Shown here: positions 36,430 through 48,700 of the stretch, one piece after another | Position numbering within the stretch: the stretch's first letter is position 1 | Layout of the letters: each line of letters opens with the position of its first letter | Source: Flaccisagitta enflata | Lineage: Eukaryota; Chaetognatha; Sagittoidea; Aphragmophora | NCBI GenBank assembly: GCA_965153355.1 | Contig: OZ231127.1 | Span: 7,068,001 to 7,132,000, forward strand | Direction: 5' to 3' | DNA: 64,000 nucleotides | Notes under the pieces: model-generated | What the model was told of the DNA's origin: nothing | Database searches by the model: none | Seen by the model: only the letters and a program-made list of their open reading frames with translations | Translations under genes and position numbers: made by a program

Positions 36430-36880
36430 TTAAAGCCGGGTCTTCTACTGACAGGATGAACTATTAGTAGTGCGCTAAAGCCGGCTCTTCGCTAAAGTTG
36501 GGCCTTCTACTAACAGGATGGATTGTTAGTAATGCGTTGAAGCCAGGTCCTCTACTGGTTATAATGCGCTAAAGCCACCTCTTTGCTAAAGTCGCGCTAG
36601 TTGGGTCTTCTGCTGACAGGATGGACTGTTAGTGATGCGCCGAAGCAAGGTTTTCTATTGTGAGGATGGATTGCTAGAAATGCGCTGAAGCCAGGTCTTC
36701 TACTGACAGGATGGATTGTTGGTACTGCGCTAAAGCCGGCTCTTTGCTAAAGTCGGGTCTTCTACTGACAGGATGGACTGTTAGTATTGCGCAAAAGCTT
36801 GCTCTTCTACTGACAGGATGGACTGTTAGTATTCCGCTAAAACCGGCTCTTTGCTTAAGTCAGGTCTTCTACTGACAGAT
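36430..36880. repeat. ~60-90-bp minisatellite
   Basis: Units share GCTAAAGCCGGCTCTTTGCT, AAAGTCGGGTCTTCTACTGA and CAGGATGGACTGTTAGTAATGC. About six copies of unequal length. Confidence 0.9.
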
Positions 36881-36962
36881 TTTCAATTTTGCGTTGGTTT
36901 TGCAACCGACATTTTTGATTGACGCTTTTCCAACGCACTCATGCTCGACCCGGTCTGACTGA

Positions 36963-37184
36963 GGGTGTGTTTCCGCTAAAAACAACAAACGTGAATGTTT
37001 CCATTCATTGCGTTTTCAGCGTGAATACATACTTATCGAGAAAGTGAGCAAAGATTATGACTGAGCCCATAAACTAAGCAAGCTAGTGGAGCTCTGAGGA
37101 CCGCGTGAGCAGCGTGAGTGGTGCAAGCAAACGAACTTAGCAATCAACCATTAAAAACGCGGTTACCTGTGACTAGAAACATGT
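36963..37184 (+). mobile_element. SG element
   Basis: GGGTGTGTTTCCGCTAAAAA, TGCGTTTTCAGCGTGAATAC, AAAGTGAGCAAAG, GCGTGAGCAGCGTGAGTGG, AAAAACGCGGTTACC and GTGACTAGAAACATGTCC. The termini are inverted with a few mismatches. Confidence 0.75.
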
Positions 37185-37299
37185 CCTGAGTCGGTTGGTT
37201 TGGCTTAGTTGAGCCGGGTGATTTGGTTGAGCGTTCTCATATGTTTTTAGCCCGCCCATGAAGCCACAGCGCCAATTTCCAACGAAAACGTCGACAACA

Positions 37300-37806
<507 letters not shown>

Positions 37807-37814
37807 CCAATTGA

Positions 37815-38255
37815 ATTCATAGCTGCATAACTGTGACACTGTGACCTAGACACAGATTATGCCAGGCTTAAATAAACATATCCGTTATGACTCAAAGCAT
37901 ATTGTTGGTTTACATCGATCGCAATCTCTTTTGCATCTGGAGAAAGTCGTTACTAATGCGGCTTTAATCCTAACTCTACCTTACATTGACGAATAGGAGA
38001 GATGAAGGTCTTTTTTTTTTCTTTATTTTTTTTTATGATCGAGCTATTTCTAATGGAATACAAAAAACGTTGTTGGGGCACTCACAGAACTATTTGCTAA
38101 CTACGGAACGAAACTGATTGTTGTAAGTTCTCGCGTCAAGGCCACAGCAAAGTTATTGGCAAGCGTCGAAATATAATTTCTTCTGGTATTGAACTGTTAC
38201 TTTAATATAATCAATTTTCACACATGGCAAAGGGTCAAAGAGCAAGACAACGATG
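37815..38255. other. Spacer, no gene seen
   Basis: AT-rich DNA with T-rich runs near 38010-38035; no convincing frame. Confidence 0.55.
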
Positions 38256-38390
38256 CCTGTGATCGGAGCGAGCGAGTATAGCGCAGCGGAGCGCGTGAGC
38301 GGAGTGATAGGTGCAAGCAATCAGTGACCGAGCGACCAAGTGGCCCATTGAAAACTCGATTGTCAGGGGTAGAAACAAACCTTTCGCAGG
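38256..38390 (+). mobile_element. SG element fragment
   Basis: CGGAGCGAGCGAG, GCGGAGCGCGTGAGCGGAG, GCAAGCAATCAGTGACCGAG and GGCCCATTGAAAACTCG resemble the SG core and right part; the left end is missing. Confidence 0.65.
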
Positions 38391-38580
38391 GTTCAACTAT
38401 TACTTCAATTTTACTTACATTGCAAGCGACATGCGCTTTTCAAGTGAATCGTGCATGTTATTTGAATTGCTTTACTGTACTCATGTTTTTCTAATTTTAT
38501 TGAATTACAGAATTGTTTACATCTATATTCATATTCGTCTTAACTCATTAGGGTTTTCGCTCGAGGCACGTGATAGAAAA

Positions 38581-38735
38581 AACCAAGGCCGTAAACACGG
38601 CAATCCAGTCGCAGACGGTTGGTCAGGAGCAGTAATGCAAAATCTGCTGGCAATTAAAAAAAGATGGGACGTACCGACAGACCTATCAACCTACCGACAG
38701 ACCAAGGTGTAGAGTCGCGTGTCCGCGACGAAAAA
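38581..38735 (+). mobile_element. KH element, complete
   Basis: AACCAAGGCCGTAAACACGG, the key AGTCGCAGAC, GGTTGGTCAGGAGCAGTAAT, an ACCGACAGACC block, AAGGTGTAGAG and the hairpin AGTCGCGTGTCCGCGACG (38713-38730). Confidence 0.82.
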
Positions 38736-39352
38736 TGGGGCAGGAGCAGTATTGCATAAACCGCTCGCAATTCAAAAATATTTCGGACGGACAAGGCAAG
38801 GTGTAGAGTTTGGGCGCTTCACATAGCAAAAGTTGGTTATTTCTTTTCACCCTCTTTACCTAATGTGGAATGGCTAATTTTAGGACCCTTACCATTTTTC
38901 TTTTATCAAAAATTGTTCACCTTTCGTTTTTTAAAAAATTGTTTTTGAGGAACTAATTTGCATAATGCAGTGGGATAAAACAATATGCTGATATTCTTTG
39001 AATTAGCTTTTACCAATTTTTACTCTTCAAAGAATTGTTGATCTACCTCTTCATAAGCTCTTTTATAGCTTATGATCTAATATCTTAATTTATCTTTATA
39101 AATATTATGATTTTCTGAAATAAATTATGGCCCTTTTGATACCAAAATTACACAAGATTTTGGTGAATTCTGGGAAATCTGTGGAAACTTCAAGGCTAAA
39201 ACAAAAACGGAAGATAAAGGAATTTTGAAAAAAGGAAATGGTAATCTTCATGATTTTTGTTCCTCCATATTCCCCCAGTAGGATGAGAGGATACTCCCAA
39301 CTTTTGCTATGGGAAGCACCCAAGTGTAGAGTCGCTTGTCCGTGACTTATAA
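38736..39352 (+). mobile_element. KH element split by a MITE
   Basis: The left part, GGGGCAGGAGCAGTATTGCA to GGCAAGGTGTAGAGT (38738-38809), lacks the usual left terminus and follows the previous copy directly. The right part resumes at 39324 and completes the hairpin AGTCGCTTGTCCGTGACT (39330-39347). The intervening 514 bp is a separate insertion. Confidence 0.8.
38810..39323. mobile_element. 514-bp MITE with 9-bp target duplication
   Basis: The 27-bp ends start TTGGGCGCTTCACATAGCAA and, inverted, TTGGGTGCTTCCCATAGCAA and match at 25 of 27. The 9-bp GTGTAGAGT flanks both sides (38801-38809 and 39324-39332). A 9-bp duplication fits Mutator-like elements; Merlin or an unusual hAT are alternatives. 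The AT-rich interior has no transposase. Confidence 0.9.
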
Positions 39353-39354
39353 GC

Positions 39355-39950
39355 ATTTCCAATTCAAATGTGAAACGACAATCCCGTTCACATGATTTCG
39401 GTAAAACTTAGATTTGTTTGGGAGAAATCATGTTCGGAATACGGTAAGCGAAAAACTGGCGGAGGTTTGTTTCGAAATGCGAACGGGAAAAGAGACTCGA
39501 AATTGACAGATGGGTAAAAATCCGATTCCTTGACATCAACAAAGTTTCAAATGCACATAACATTTACTATTTAAATCGTCATCTTGGATGAAGCAAAATT
39601 GATCCAATTTATATGGTGTTTTCATCTAAAAGACCCATGACCCATGCAAATCCACATTGCCAATCTAATGTAAACATTTATATATTGCTTTTGAAATTTG
39701 CGTCTAAGCGCGTCTGTGTGCCTATGGACTCTTGAAATTGAGATTTGTGCGTGAGTGTGTAAGTGCGCACATTTCCGAGTGTCTCAATGTGTGCTTGTGT
39801 TTTGATCAGCGATTTTAATCCCTTTTATAAACATTGCGTAGCGAAAATGTGCGTGCAATTGTATGAGCGTTTTTTTTTGGGGGAGGGGGGGATATGTCTC
39901 TATTCGCGTTCGTTTGTTCTGCATTCGGCCGGGGAATTGATCTTTATAGT
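39355..39950. other. Spacer, no gene seen
   Basis: AT-rich DNA grading into GTGTGCGTGTGT-like text from 39710. No repeat units are clear before 39960. Confidence 0.55.
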
Positions 39951-39959
39951 GTGCTTGTT

Positions 39960-40520
39960 GTATCTATGGTTGTGTCTACTCGTGTGTTCAGCAATTGACC
40001 CATGCCACGCCCAAAGAACTGTGGATGCGTGTGCTTGCGTGTGTTTCCGTGCTTGTGGTTGCATCTCTTTGTGTCGTGTGTGTTCAGCAATGGACCCATT
40101 TCACTTATTCAAGGTTGCGTGCATTCGTGTGTGGTTTGCGAGTTTGTGTTTGCATCTACTCGTGTCAGTGTGTGTTCTGCAATTGACTTATGCCACTGAT
40201 CTGTGGTGGTTCACATTTGTGTGTGTTTGCGAGTTTGTGTTTGCATCTACTCGTGTCAGTGTTTGTTCTGCAATTGACTTATGCCACTGATCTGTGGTGG
40301 TTCCCATTTGTGTGTGTTTGCGTGTGTTTGTGGTCGCTTCTACTTGTGTCAGTGTATGTTCAGCAATTGACCCATGCCACTGATCTTTGGTTGCATGCAT
40401 ATGTTTGTGGTTGCATCTACTTGTGTCAGTGTGTGTTTGGCAACTGACCCCCGTGCCACTGATCTGTGGTTGCGTGCGTTTGCATGTATTTGTGTGTCAG
40501 TGTGTGTTCAACAATTGACC
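39960..40520. repeat. ~75-115-bp minisatellite
   Basis: Units contain GTGTTCAGCAATTGACCCAT, GCCACTGATCTGTGGTTG, GTGTGTTTGCGTGTGTTTG and GCATCTACTCGTGTCAG. Six or seven copies. Confidence 0.92.
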
Positions 40521-40731
40521 CATGAAATTGACCTCGGTTTTGGCAGATGACAGATTGGATATTCGATTTGAGGCAGAAGATTAATCGCGCTCACGCCCTC
40601 AAACTTCGCGTCCAATAATATTGTCACCTTTGATACGTAACAGATAATCGATGGATTCATCAAGACCCTCTTCTTCAAGGAATCCTAATCATTTAACCAA
40701 TTGTATAAAATCTAATCGTCGTATGAAATTT

Positions 40732-40735
<4 letters not shown>

Positions 40736-40800
<65 letters not shown>
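40736..40800. repeat. (AC)n microsatellite
   Basis: About 32 uninterrupted AC units. Confidence 0.97.
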
Positions 40801-40805
<5 letters not shown>

Positions 40806-41059
40806 AGCAAAGCAAAGTTCATCAACCCTCCTCCAGGCTGTGAATCTCACCTTCTCTCTGTTCCACAGCCACATTATTGTTATCTTTATTATGATGGTTG
40901 TTACGAATATCGCCATCGTTATTGCCGTTGTAGTGGTTGTTGTTGTGGTCGTCGTTGTGGTTGTTGTGGTCGTCGTCGTGGTTTTGGTGATGACTTAACC
41001 TAAACGCGGCGACGACTGAGATTGGCCAGAAGAAGAAGAGGAAGGTGGCAATGGCTGCA

Positions 41060-42130
41060 ATGGCCAAGGACACGTCGTGGCCCTCTTTCCATACCGAGGC
41101 TCCCAGGGGATGGCCGCAGGCACATTCATCACACTGTACGCCAGATCTGAACGGAAATTGGAACAGCATCAATAAAGGTGGCGATGTCTGCAATAGCTTT
41201 GTGGCCTTCTTTTGATACCGAGGCTCCCAGGGGTGGGCTACAGGCACATACATCACACAGTATGGCAGACCTGAAGGTAAATCTGATTAGTATCAATAAA
41301 GGTGGCAATGGCTGCACTGGCTTCCATACAAAAGATGGTAACATACATGAGGCTCCCAGGGGAGAGCTGCAGGCGCACATTTCACTGGCACCATACTGTA
41401 GGCTGGATCTAAAGAAGAATAGAAATGATAAGGATGAAACTTCCATGCAGGTGCACACATCATTGACACTTCACGGTATGCTAGAACTGAAAGAAATAGA
41501 AGTAATTAAGATGAGACTCCCAGAGGAGAGCCGCAGGCACACACATCACTGACATCACATAGTACGCCGGATCCGAAGGAAAAAGAAATGAGAAGGTTTT
41601 AACTCCCAGGGGAGAGTCGCAGTCCCACATGTCACTGACATCACATTACAGAGGTTACCCATGGGACTTGAAAGGCAATCTTTAAAAAAATTAGATAGCC
41701 AGGTGACCATGTAATTAATTATCTAATTGTGAATGTTCTCAGACAAGCATGTCACAGTCTGTCTGATCTCAGAGGCAGGTAAGAATAATTAGAGGCTCCC
41801 ACGGGAGGGCCACATGAACAAATATCACTGACATCATATGGTGCGCTGGACCTGAAGGGAAAATGAGAATACTAAGGATTAGGTTATAAAGGGAGGGCTT
41901 CAGGCGCATACATCACTGACATCACACAATTAGCCGGAACTGGAGGAAAAAAGAATACTTTGAGGCTCCAAGGGAAGGGCCGCATGCGCATACTTCTTTG
42001 ACACACACACAGTGTGTCAGATCTAAAGAGAAACGAGAACAGTAATGATTGTGGTCTGAAAGGATGGCTATAGAGGCACATATCACTAAAATCACACATT
42101 TCCAGATATATGAAGGGAAATAATGACATT
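41060..42130. repeat. ~115-bp degenerate repeats
   Basis: Recurring phrases GAGGCTCCCAGGGGAGAGCC, GCAGGCACACACATCACTGA and CATCACATAGTACGCCGGAT, with GAAGGGAAAATGAGAA spacing, in about nine diverged units. Confidence 0.85.
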
Positions 42131-42149
42131 CACAGGGATAGCCCCAAAT

Positions 42150-42425
42150 ATGCGTAGGTTGCCTGTGATAATGATGATGTCCATGAATCCTTCATTATCT
42201 CAGCCTTATCATGCATTACGGCTTAACATGTAGGTTGCCCATGATAATTACAATGTTGATGATCCCTATGATACTTGCAGCGGTGTTATCCATCTTGGCT
42301 TACTGCATATGCTGCCTGTGATAATGATTACTTTGATTATCCCTATGATAATTGCGGCTATGATAACGACAATATTGATGATCCCTATGATAGTCACAGT
42401 CATGTCATCCAATTCAGCTTACCGT
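42150..42425. repeat. 75-77-bp satellite, left flank
   Basis: Three to four units of TTGCCTGTGATAATGATTAT, TGATGATCCCTATGATAGT type. The array stops at 42425 within CAGCTTACCGT and resumes at 45761. Confidence 0.88.
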
Positions 42426-42880
42426 TAGGGTTGGTCAGTATGCGTTTTTGTCGAAAATCTCTCTGTAAGTCACAGGGAAGAACCGTCTTGAGCAAATATA
42501 ACTAATCAGCTAAAAATCGGCGTTCAAATGCTTGTATGTTCAATGCTCAAAACAGTTTTCCCCGTTAAAATGCTCACTCGATGTCGCTGGGTCCAATAAC
42601 GGTGAGAACTCCTCAGTAAACTTTCCTGTTATTCAACAAGTTACAGTATTTCTTGTTAGAAATAATGGACTCTACCTTTTACATGACAAGTAGATTGTCG
42701 CTGTCAAGTTTCTTTGTCAAAACATCTTTTGGAAGCTCGTACCAACTGTCTTCTGCGATTACTCCATTATGCAAATTAGGAAAATGATTGGAGGATTATG
42801 TCTAATATGGTTGCGTGCTTTCATACGGCTCTTTTGTATTTGTCAAATGTTTAAACTATCCGTCCATCAATGAGCAAGAA

Positions 42881-43022
42881 AATAAGGTTGGATACTTGGC
42901 AATCCAGTCGCACACGGTTGAGCTGGAGCAGTAGGATGAAAACCGCTCGATATTCAAAAATGTTACGGACAGATGGACGAGGGACCGACCGACACGGCGA
43001 GGTGTAGAGTCGCGACTAAAAA
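42881..43022 (+). mobile_element. KH element with shortened hairpin
   Basis: AATAAGGTTGGATACTTGGC, the key AGTCGCACAC, GGTTGAGCTGGAGCAGTAGG, a GGGACCGACCGAC block, GGTGTAGAG and a loopless palindrome AGTCGCGACT (43008-43017), then AAAAA. Confidence 0.75.
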
Positions 43023-43475
43023 TTAAGAAAGAAAGAAGGAAGGAAAAAAAGAAAGAAGGAAGGAAAAAAAGAAAAAAGGAAGGAAAGGGAAAGGAAGAAA
43101 GATAGAAAGAAGAAAGGGAAGAAGGAAAAAGAAGAAGACAGAAAGATAAAATAGGAAGAAAGGAAAAAATGAAAAAGAGATCAATAGGACAAGATGAATA
43201 TGAAAGTAAACAGAAGAAGAAGAAGTGAAGAAGGAAAAATGGAAAATTGAAGAAAAAACGTAAAAGCGTAAAAGAAGCGTAAAAGGTGAAGAGGAAAAAT
43301 GTTTAGAAAAGAAAATGGAAGAAGAAAAGAATGAAAATGGAAAAGAAAGAATGATAAATGAAAAGAAAGGAGAATGAGGGCAGCAAATAAGAGAAAAGCA
43401 AAAGAAAGGACAGGGGAAAAGTAAAAGAAAACGTACGAAAAGGAGAGACAGAGAGACGGAGAGAGAAATGAGAAA
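43023..43475. repeat. Purine-rich GAAAGAAGGAA tract
   Basis: Almost entirely A and G with GAAAGAAGGAAGG words at its start. Low complexity; no gene. Confidence 0.8.
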
Positions 43476-43480
43476 GGAAT

Positions 43481-43630
43481 AAACAAGACCGGATACACAG
43501 CCACCAGTTGTGGATGGGTGAGCAGGGGCTGAAATGCGCGTTTTTCCACCTTTCGACTCGTTGACACCGACGGACGGACGGACAGCGGACGGGCCAAAAT
43601 ATTATAGGGTTGCGTGTGTCACGCTAAAAA
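43481..43630 (+). mobile_element. KH element, decayed hairpin
   Basis: AAACAAGACCGGATACACAG, the key AGTTGTGGAT, GGGTGAGCAGGGGC, a TTTTTCCACCTTTCGACTCG spacer, CGGACGGACGG and a broken terminal hairpin TTGCGTGTGTCACGCTAAAA. Confidence 0.75.
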
Positions 43631-43694
43631 TGAGCCATAAAAAACGTTGCCCCTATAGTGTGTGTGGATATGTACTTGATGAGTGAGAGACATG

Positions 43695-44100
43695 CGTGAA
43701 GGGGCCGATGACCTATCTTGGTGTACTGGAAGGCTTTATGTTGGGACTTTCAGAGCAGAAGGCTAGTGGCCTGCAAGAATTGAGCGGAGAGGCTGGACTT
43801 AGGGCAATCTGTGGATTTTTAGCCTCAAGGCTGGATTCTGGGCTAGGGCTCAGGTCCTGGGCCATGATGCTGGAATTTGTAATTGCCAGGCTGGAATTTG
43901 AGCCTCCAGGCTGGAATTTGAGCCTCAAGGCTGGAATTTGAGATCCAAGGCTGGGTGAGCCTCAGGCAGGTGGTGGAGCCTCAGGCTAGATTTTGAAGCT
44001 AAGGCTGGTCCCGAGGTGGACGGAGAGGAGGAAAAGGAGAGGAGGAATTTTCTCCTGTGGCAGAAAGCTTATAGGTCATCAGCCTTCGATTACCAAAAAA
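43695..44100. mobile_element. GR element, GATGACCTAT key
   Basis: GGGGCCGATGACCTATCTTG on the left and AAGCTTATAGGTCATCAGCC on the right flank about 12 units of GGCTGGAATTTGAGCCTCCA type. The key is the same as in the 22.8-kb copy. The outer GGGCAGCGG ends are eroded. Confidence 0.75.
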
Positions 44101-44224
44101 GGAAAACGCTGGTCATCAGGTCTTGCATGGTCAGCAGTGCCAATGCTGCTCAGGTGATCCAAGTGAAGTAGTGGAGAAAGTGAGCAGCCTTTAAGAGGCC
44201 TTCTAATGTCTGCACCACGTTCCT

Positions 44225-44675
44225 GAGAAATTTCAGACGTCTGTTAGAGGTATATTAGGTTTGTGAGAAGATGGATAGAGGTCATTGAAAGCGATTTTGA
44301 ATCCTGGAGGGTTCTGAAGAGTAGAGTTGAGGATTGAGGGGCAGGCCTGAAGCCCCGAGGACAGATTTGAGGCCTAAAGAGCTGATGTGAAACCTGGAGG
44401 TTGGTATGGAGGGCTAATTTGAGGTCTGGAAGGAAGATATAATGTGTGAAGAAATGATTTAAGGTCTCCAAGGCTAAATTGAGGTCTGAAAGGGCTATTC
44501 AGCCTATTCTGTTGACTCAGAGGGCTCAAATCAGGTTAATATCTGACCAAATTCAGTCCCCAATAAGGCCTGAGAGGGGACGACAGAGGCCATGGGGGGA
44601 AGGGACGGAAGGATAGACGTCCTCAAAAATTATCTTACAGGCATGGCCTTTGGAGTGTTGCCCAAAAAAGAAGAA
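44225..44675. mobile_element. Degenerate GR element
   Basis: AAATTTCAGACGTCTG on the left and ATAGACGTCCTCAAAAATT on the right bracket AGGCCTGAAG/GAGGTCTGAAAGG units, a GGACGGAAGG block and GGAGTGTTGCCCAAAAAAG. Keys are strongly decayed. Confidence 0.6.
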
Positions 44676-44679
44676 AAGA

Positions 44680-44990
44680 TCTAGAAAAGCAGAAGCAAAG
44701 GAATTAAAATGAAGCCAAAAGGAAGATGGATCAAAAGGAAGAAAGAAAATGTAAAAAAGGAAGCAAAATATAAGGAAGGTTGGAAAAAGGGAATAGAGAA
44801 GAAAACAGAAAGAAGTAAATCAGAAGTAAGCGGATCAGAAGGAAGTCAAAAGCAGACAGAAAGGAAAAGTGTAGGAAAAGAAAAACAGAAGAAGAAGAAA
44901 GTATAAAAAAAAATGGAAGGAAGGAAAAGAACAGAAGTGAAGTAAAAGGAAAAACAAAAAAGGAAAATGAAAAGAAGATCGTAAATATAA
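44680..44990. repeat. Purine-rich tract
   Basis: Low-complexity A/G-rich DNA with AAGGAAGAAAG words; the Lys-rich open frame here is not a gene. Confidence 0.75.
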
Positions 44991-44994
44991 ATAG

Positions 44995-45141
44995 ATGCAT
45001 ACCTCAGTTTATGACAGTGGGCGAGAGGGCAAATACATGTTTTCCGCACGGCTCGATCATTGGGACCAGCGGATGGACGGGCAAACGGTGGACGGGCGGA
45101 CAGACAAAGCTTCTTATAGAGTTGCGTGTCCGCCACTCATA
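44995..45141 (+). mobile_element. KH element, diverged left half
   Basis: The right half is clear: GGACCAGCGGATGGACGGGC, GACAGACAAAGC, TTCTTATAGAG and the hairpin AGTTGCGTGTCCGCCACT (45120-45137). The left half is barely recognisable. Confidence 0.65.
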
Positions 45142-45169
45142 GGGAAAACAAAAGAAAAAGGTCCTCAAC

Positions 45170-45375
45170 ATCGTTGGACCCAGGTGGGCAGGGGCATCAA
45201 GCCCCATCACCTCAATGTACCTAACCGCCCTCAACACTCACCCCATGCAAAGACAATTCCAACTGCAGCATCATGATATAAGCATTTTCTGTGCATTCAA
45301 CAGTGACTACTCGACGTGACGGACCGACGGACCAACAGACAGACAAAGCCTCTTAGCAAGTTAGTGTCACATCTG
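45170..45375 (+). mobile_element. KH element, degenerate
   Basis: GTTGGACCCAGGTGGGCAGG and GGCATCAAGCCCC resemble the left module; CTCGACGTGACGGACCGACG and GACAAAGCCTCTTAGCAAG the right one. The terminal hairpin is lost. Confidence 0.55.
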
Positions 45376-45760
45376 AAAGCTGAACATAAATCATTTATTG
45401 TCATTATCGCTAATTTTTCAATCATCAATCTGTCCGGGTAACTGTTTCGCTATTTCGTTTGCAATGCTACCTCGCATCATAGTGCGTGAACTGAGTTGAT
45501 AAAGACATGGCTGAAGAACGTTCGATTTAAAAATGGCGTAGAGGAAGAGATTCAATGGGAAGCTGTTTTACCACCATTGCTGCAGGCTGAAAGCAAGGAA
45601 TTTTGCACTGCTTAATCAACTTTTTGTTCATTTGTGACAATATGAAAGATCTCAAAGAGTTGAAAAGTCTTGCAGGTCAATCTTTTTCTGAAATAGCAAC
45701 TCGAGTATTTTTGCCAACTTACATAAAGATTCATCAAGGTTGACAATATGACCAGCCCTA

Positions 45761-48700
45761 GCTTACCGTGTATGTTGCCTGTGATAATGATTATGTTGAT
45801 GATCCCTATGATAGTCACAGTCATGTCATCCATTTCAGCTTACCGTGTATGTTGCCTGTAATAATGATTATGTTGATGATCCCTAAGATAATTGCAGTCA
45901 TGTTACCATTTTAACTTATGGTGTATGTCGCCTGTGATAATGATCATGTTGATAATCCCTGTGATAATTGCGATCAAGTCACCATTTTGGCTTATGGTGT
46001 ATGTTGCCTTTGATAATGATTATGTTGATGATCACAGTCATGTCATCCATTTTGGCTAACCATGTATATTGCCCAATGGCTATGATAACGACAATATTGA
46101 TGATCCCTATGATAGTCACAGTCATGTCATCCATTTCAGCTTACCGTGTATGTTGCCTGTGATAATGATTATGTTGATGATCCCTATGAAAGTCAGTCAT
46201 GTCATCCATTTCAGCTCACCATGTATGTTGCCTGTAACAATTATTATATTGATCATCCCTAAGATAATTGCAGCCATGTTACCATTTTGGCTTATGGTGC
46301 ATGTTGCCTGTGATGACGATTATGTTGATAATCCCTGTGATAATTGCGATCAAGTCACCATTTTGGCTTACGGTGTATGTTGCCTGTGATAATGATTATG
46401 TTCATGATTACAGTCATGTCATCTATTTTGGCTAACCAAGTATATCGCCCAATGGCCATGATCACGACCATGTTGATGATTCCTTTGATAGTCACAGTCA
46501 TGTCATCCATTTCAGCTCACCATCTATGTTGCCTGTAACAATTATTATGTTGATGATCCCCAAGATAATTCCAGCCATGTCACCATTTTGGCTTATGGTG
46601 TATGTTGCCTGTGATGACGATTATGTTGATAATCCCTGTGATAATTGCGATCAAGTCACCATTTTGGCTTACGGTGTATGTTGCCTGTGATAATGATTAT
46701 GTTCATGATTACAGTCATGTCATCTATTTTGGCTAACCAAGTATATCGCCCAATGGCCATGATCACGACCATGTTGATGATTCCTTTGATAGTCACAGTC
46801 ATGTCATCCATTTCAGCTCACCATCTATGTTGCCTGTAACAATTATTATGTTGATGATCCCCAAGATAATTCCAGCCATGTCACCATTTTGGCTTATGGT
46901 GTATGTTGCCTGTGATGACGATTATGTTGATAATCCCTGTGATAGTTGCGATCAAGTCACCATTTTGGCTTATGATGTATGTTGCCTGTGATAATGATTA
47001 TGTTGATGATTTTAGTCATGTCATCTATTTTAGCTAACCAAGTATATCGCCCAATGGCTATGATCACGACGATATTGATGATCCCTGTGATAGTCGCAGT
47101 CAAGTCATCCATTTCAGCTTACCTTGTATGTTGCCTGTGATAATGATTATGTGGATGATCCCTGTGATAGTCAGAGTCAAGTCATCCATTTCAGCTTACC
47201 GTGTATGTTGCCTGTGATAATGATTGTGATGATTGATTACAGTCATGTCATCTATTTTAGCTAACCAAGTATATCGCCCAATGGCCATGATCACGACGAT
47301 GTTGATGATCCCTATGATAGTCACAGTCATGTCATCCATTTCAGCTCACCATCTATGTTTAATTATTATGTTGATGATCCCCAAGATAATTGCAGTCATG
47401 TCACCATTTTGGCTTATGGTGTATGTTGCCTGTGATGACGATTATGTTGATAATCCCTGTGATAATTGCGATCAAGTCACCATTTTGGCTTACGGTGTAT
47501 GTTGCCTGTGATAATGATTATGTTCATGATTACAGTCATGTCATCTATTTTGGCTAACCAAGTATATCGCCCAATGGCCATGATCACGACCATGTTGATG
47601 ATTCCTTTGATAGTCACAGTCATGTCATCCATTTCAGCTCACCATCTATGTTGCCTGTAACAATTATTATGTTGATGATCCCCAAGATAATTCCAGCCAT
47701 GTCACCATTTTGGCTTATGGTGTATGTTGCCTGTGATGACGATTATGTTGATAATCCCTGTGATAGTTGCGATCAAGTCACCATTTTGGCTTATGATGTA
47801 TGTCGCCTGTGATAATGATTATGTTGATAATCCCTGTGATAATTGCGATCAAGTCACCATTTTGGCTTATGATGTATGTTGCCTGTGATAATGATTATGT
47901 TGATGATTTTAGTCATGTCATCTATTTTAGCTAACCAAGTATATCGCCCAATGGCTATGATCACGACGATGTTGATGATCCCTGTGATAGTCGCAGTCAA
48001 GTCATCCATTTCAGCTTACCGTGTATGTTGCCTGTGATAATGATTATGTGGATGATCCCTGTGATAGTCAGAGTCAAGTCATCCATTTCAGCTTACCGTG
48101 TATGTTGCCTGTGATAATGATTGTGATGATTGATTACAGTCATGTCATCTCTTTTAGCTAACCAAGTATATCGCCCAATGGCCATGATCACGACGATGTT
48201 GATGATCCCTATGATAGTCACAGTCATGTCATCCATTTCAGCTCACCATCTATGTTGCCTGTAACAATTATTATGTTGATGATCCCCAAGATAATTCCAG
48301 CCATGTCACCATTTTGGTTTATGGTGTATGTTGCCTGTGATGACGATTATGTTGATAATCCCTGTGATAATTGCGATCAAGTCACCATTTTGGCTTACGG
48401 TGTATGTTGCCTGTGATAATGATTATGTTCATGATTACAGTCATGTCATCTATTTTGGCTAACCAAGTATATCGCCCAATGGCCATGATCACGACCATGT
48501 TGATGATTCCTTTGATAGTCACAGTCATGTCATCCATTTCAGCTCACCATCTATGTTGCCTGTAACAATTATTATGTTGATGATCCCCAAGATAATTCCA
48601 GCCATGTCACCATTTTGGCTTATGGTGTATGTCGCCTGTGATGACGATTATGTTGATAATCCCTGTGATAATTGCGATCAAGTCACCATTTTGGCTTATG

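Larger units (their letters stand above)
42426..45760. mobile_element. 3.3-kb DNA transposon-like element, 9-bp duplication
   Basis: Short inverted ends TAGGGTTGGTCA and TAGGGCTGGTCA; the 9-bp GCTTACCGT flanks it at 42417-42425 and 45761-45769, and the satellite continues in phase afterwards. A 9-bp duplication suggests Mutator-like origin, but TAGGG ends also resemble hAT, which makes 8-bp duplications. About 450 bp at each end is unique; the middle hosts four KH and two GR copies and purine-rich tracts. No transposase is recognisable, so it is non-autonomous or decayed. Confidence 0.82.

Noticed and set aside
45612-45833. Minus-strand 73-residue frame at the right end of the 3.3-kb element
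   Set aside because: Part of it is translated satellite; the remainder is not recognisable as a transposase.
46344-48565. Four identical 64-residue frames
   Set aside because: They are copies of the same satellite segment; no evidence of coding such as codon-biased substitution.
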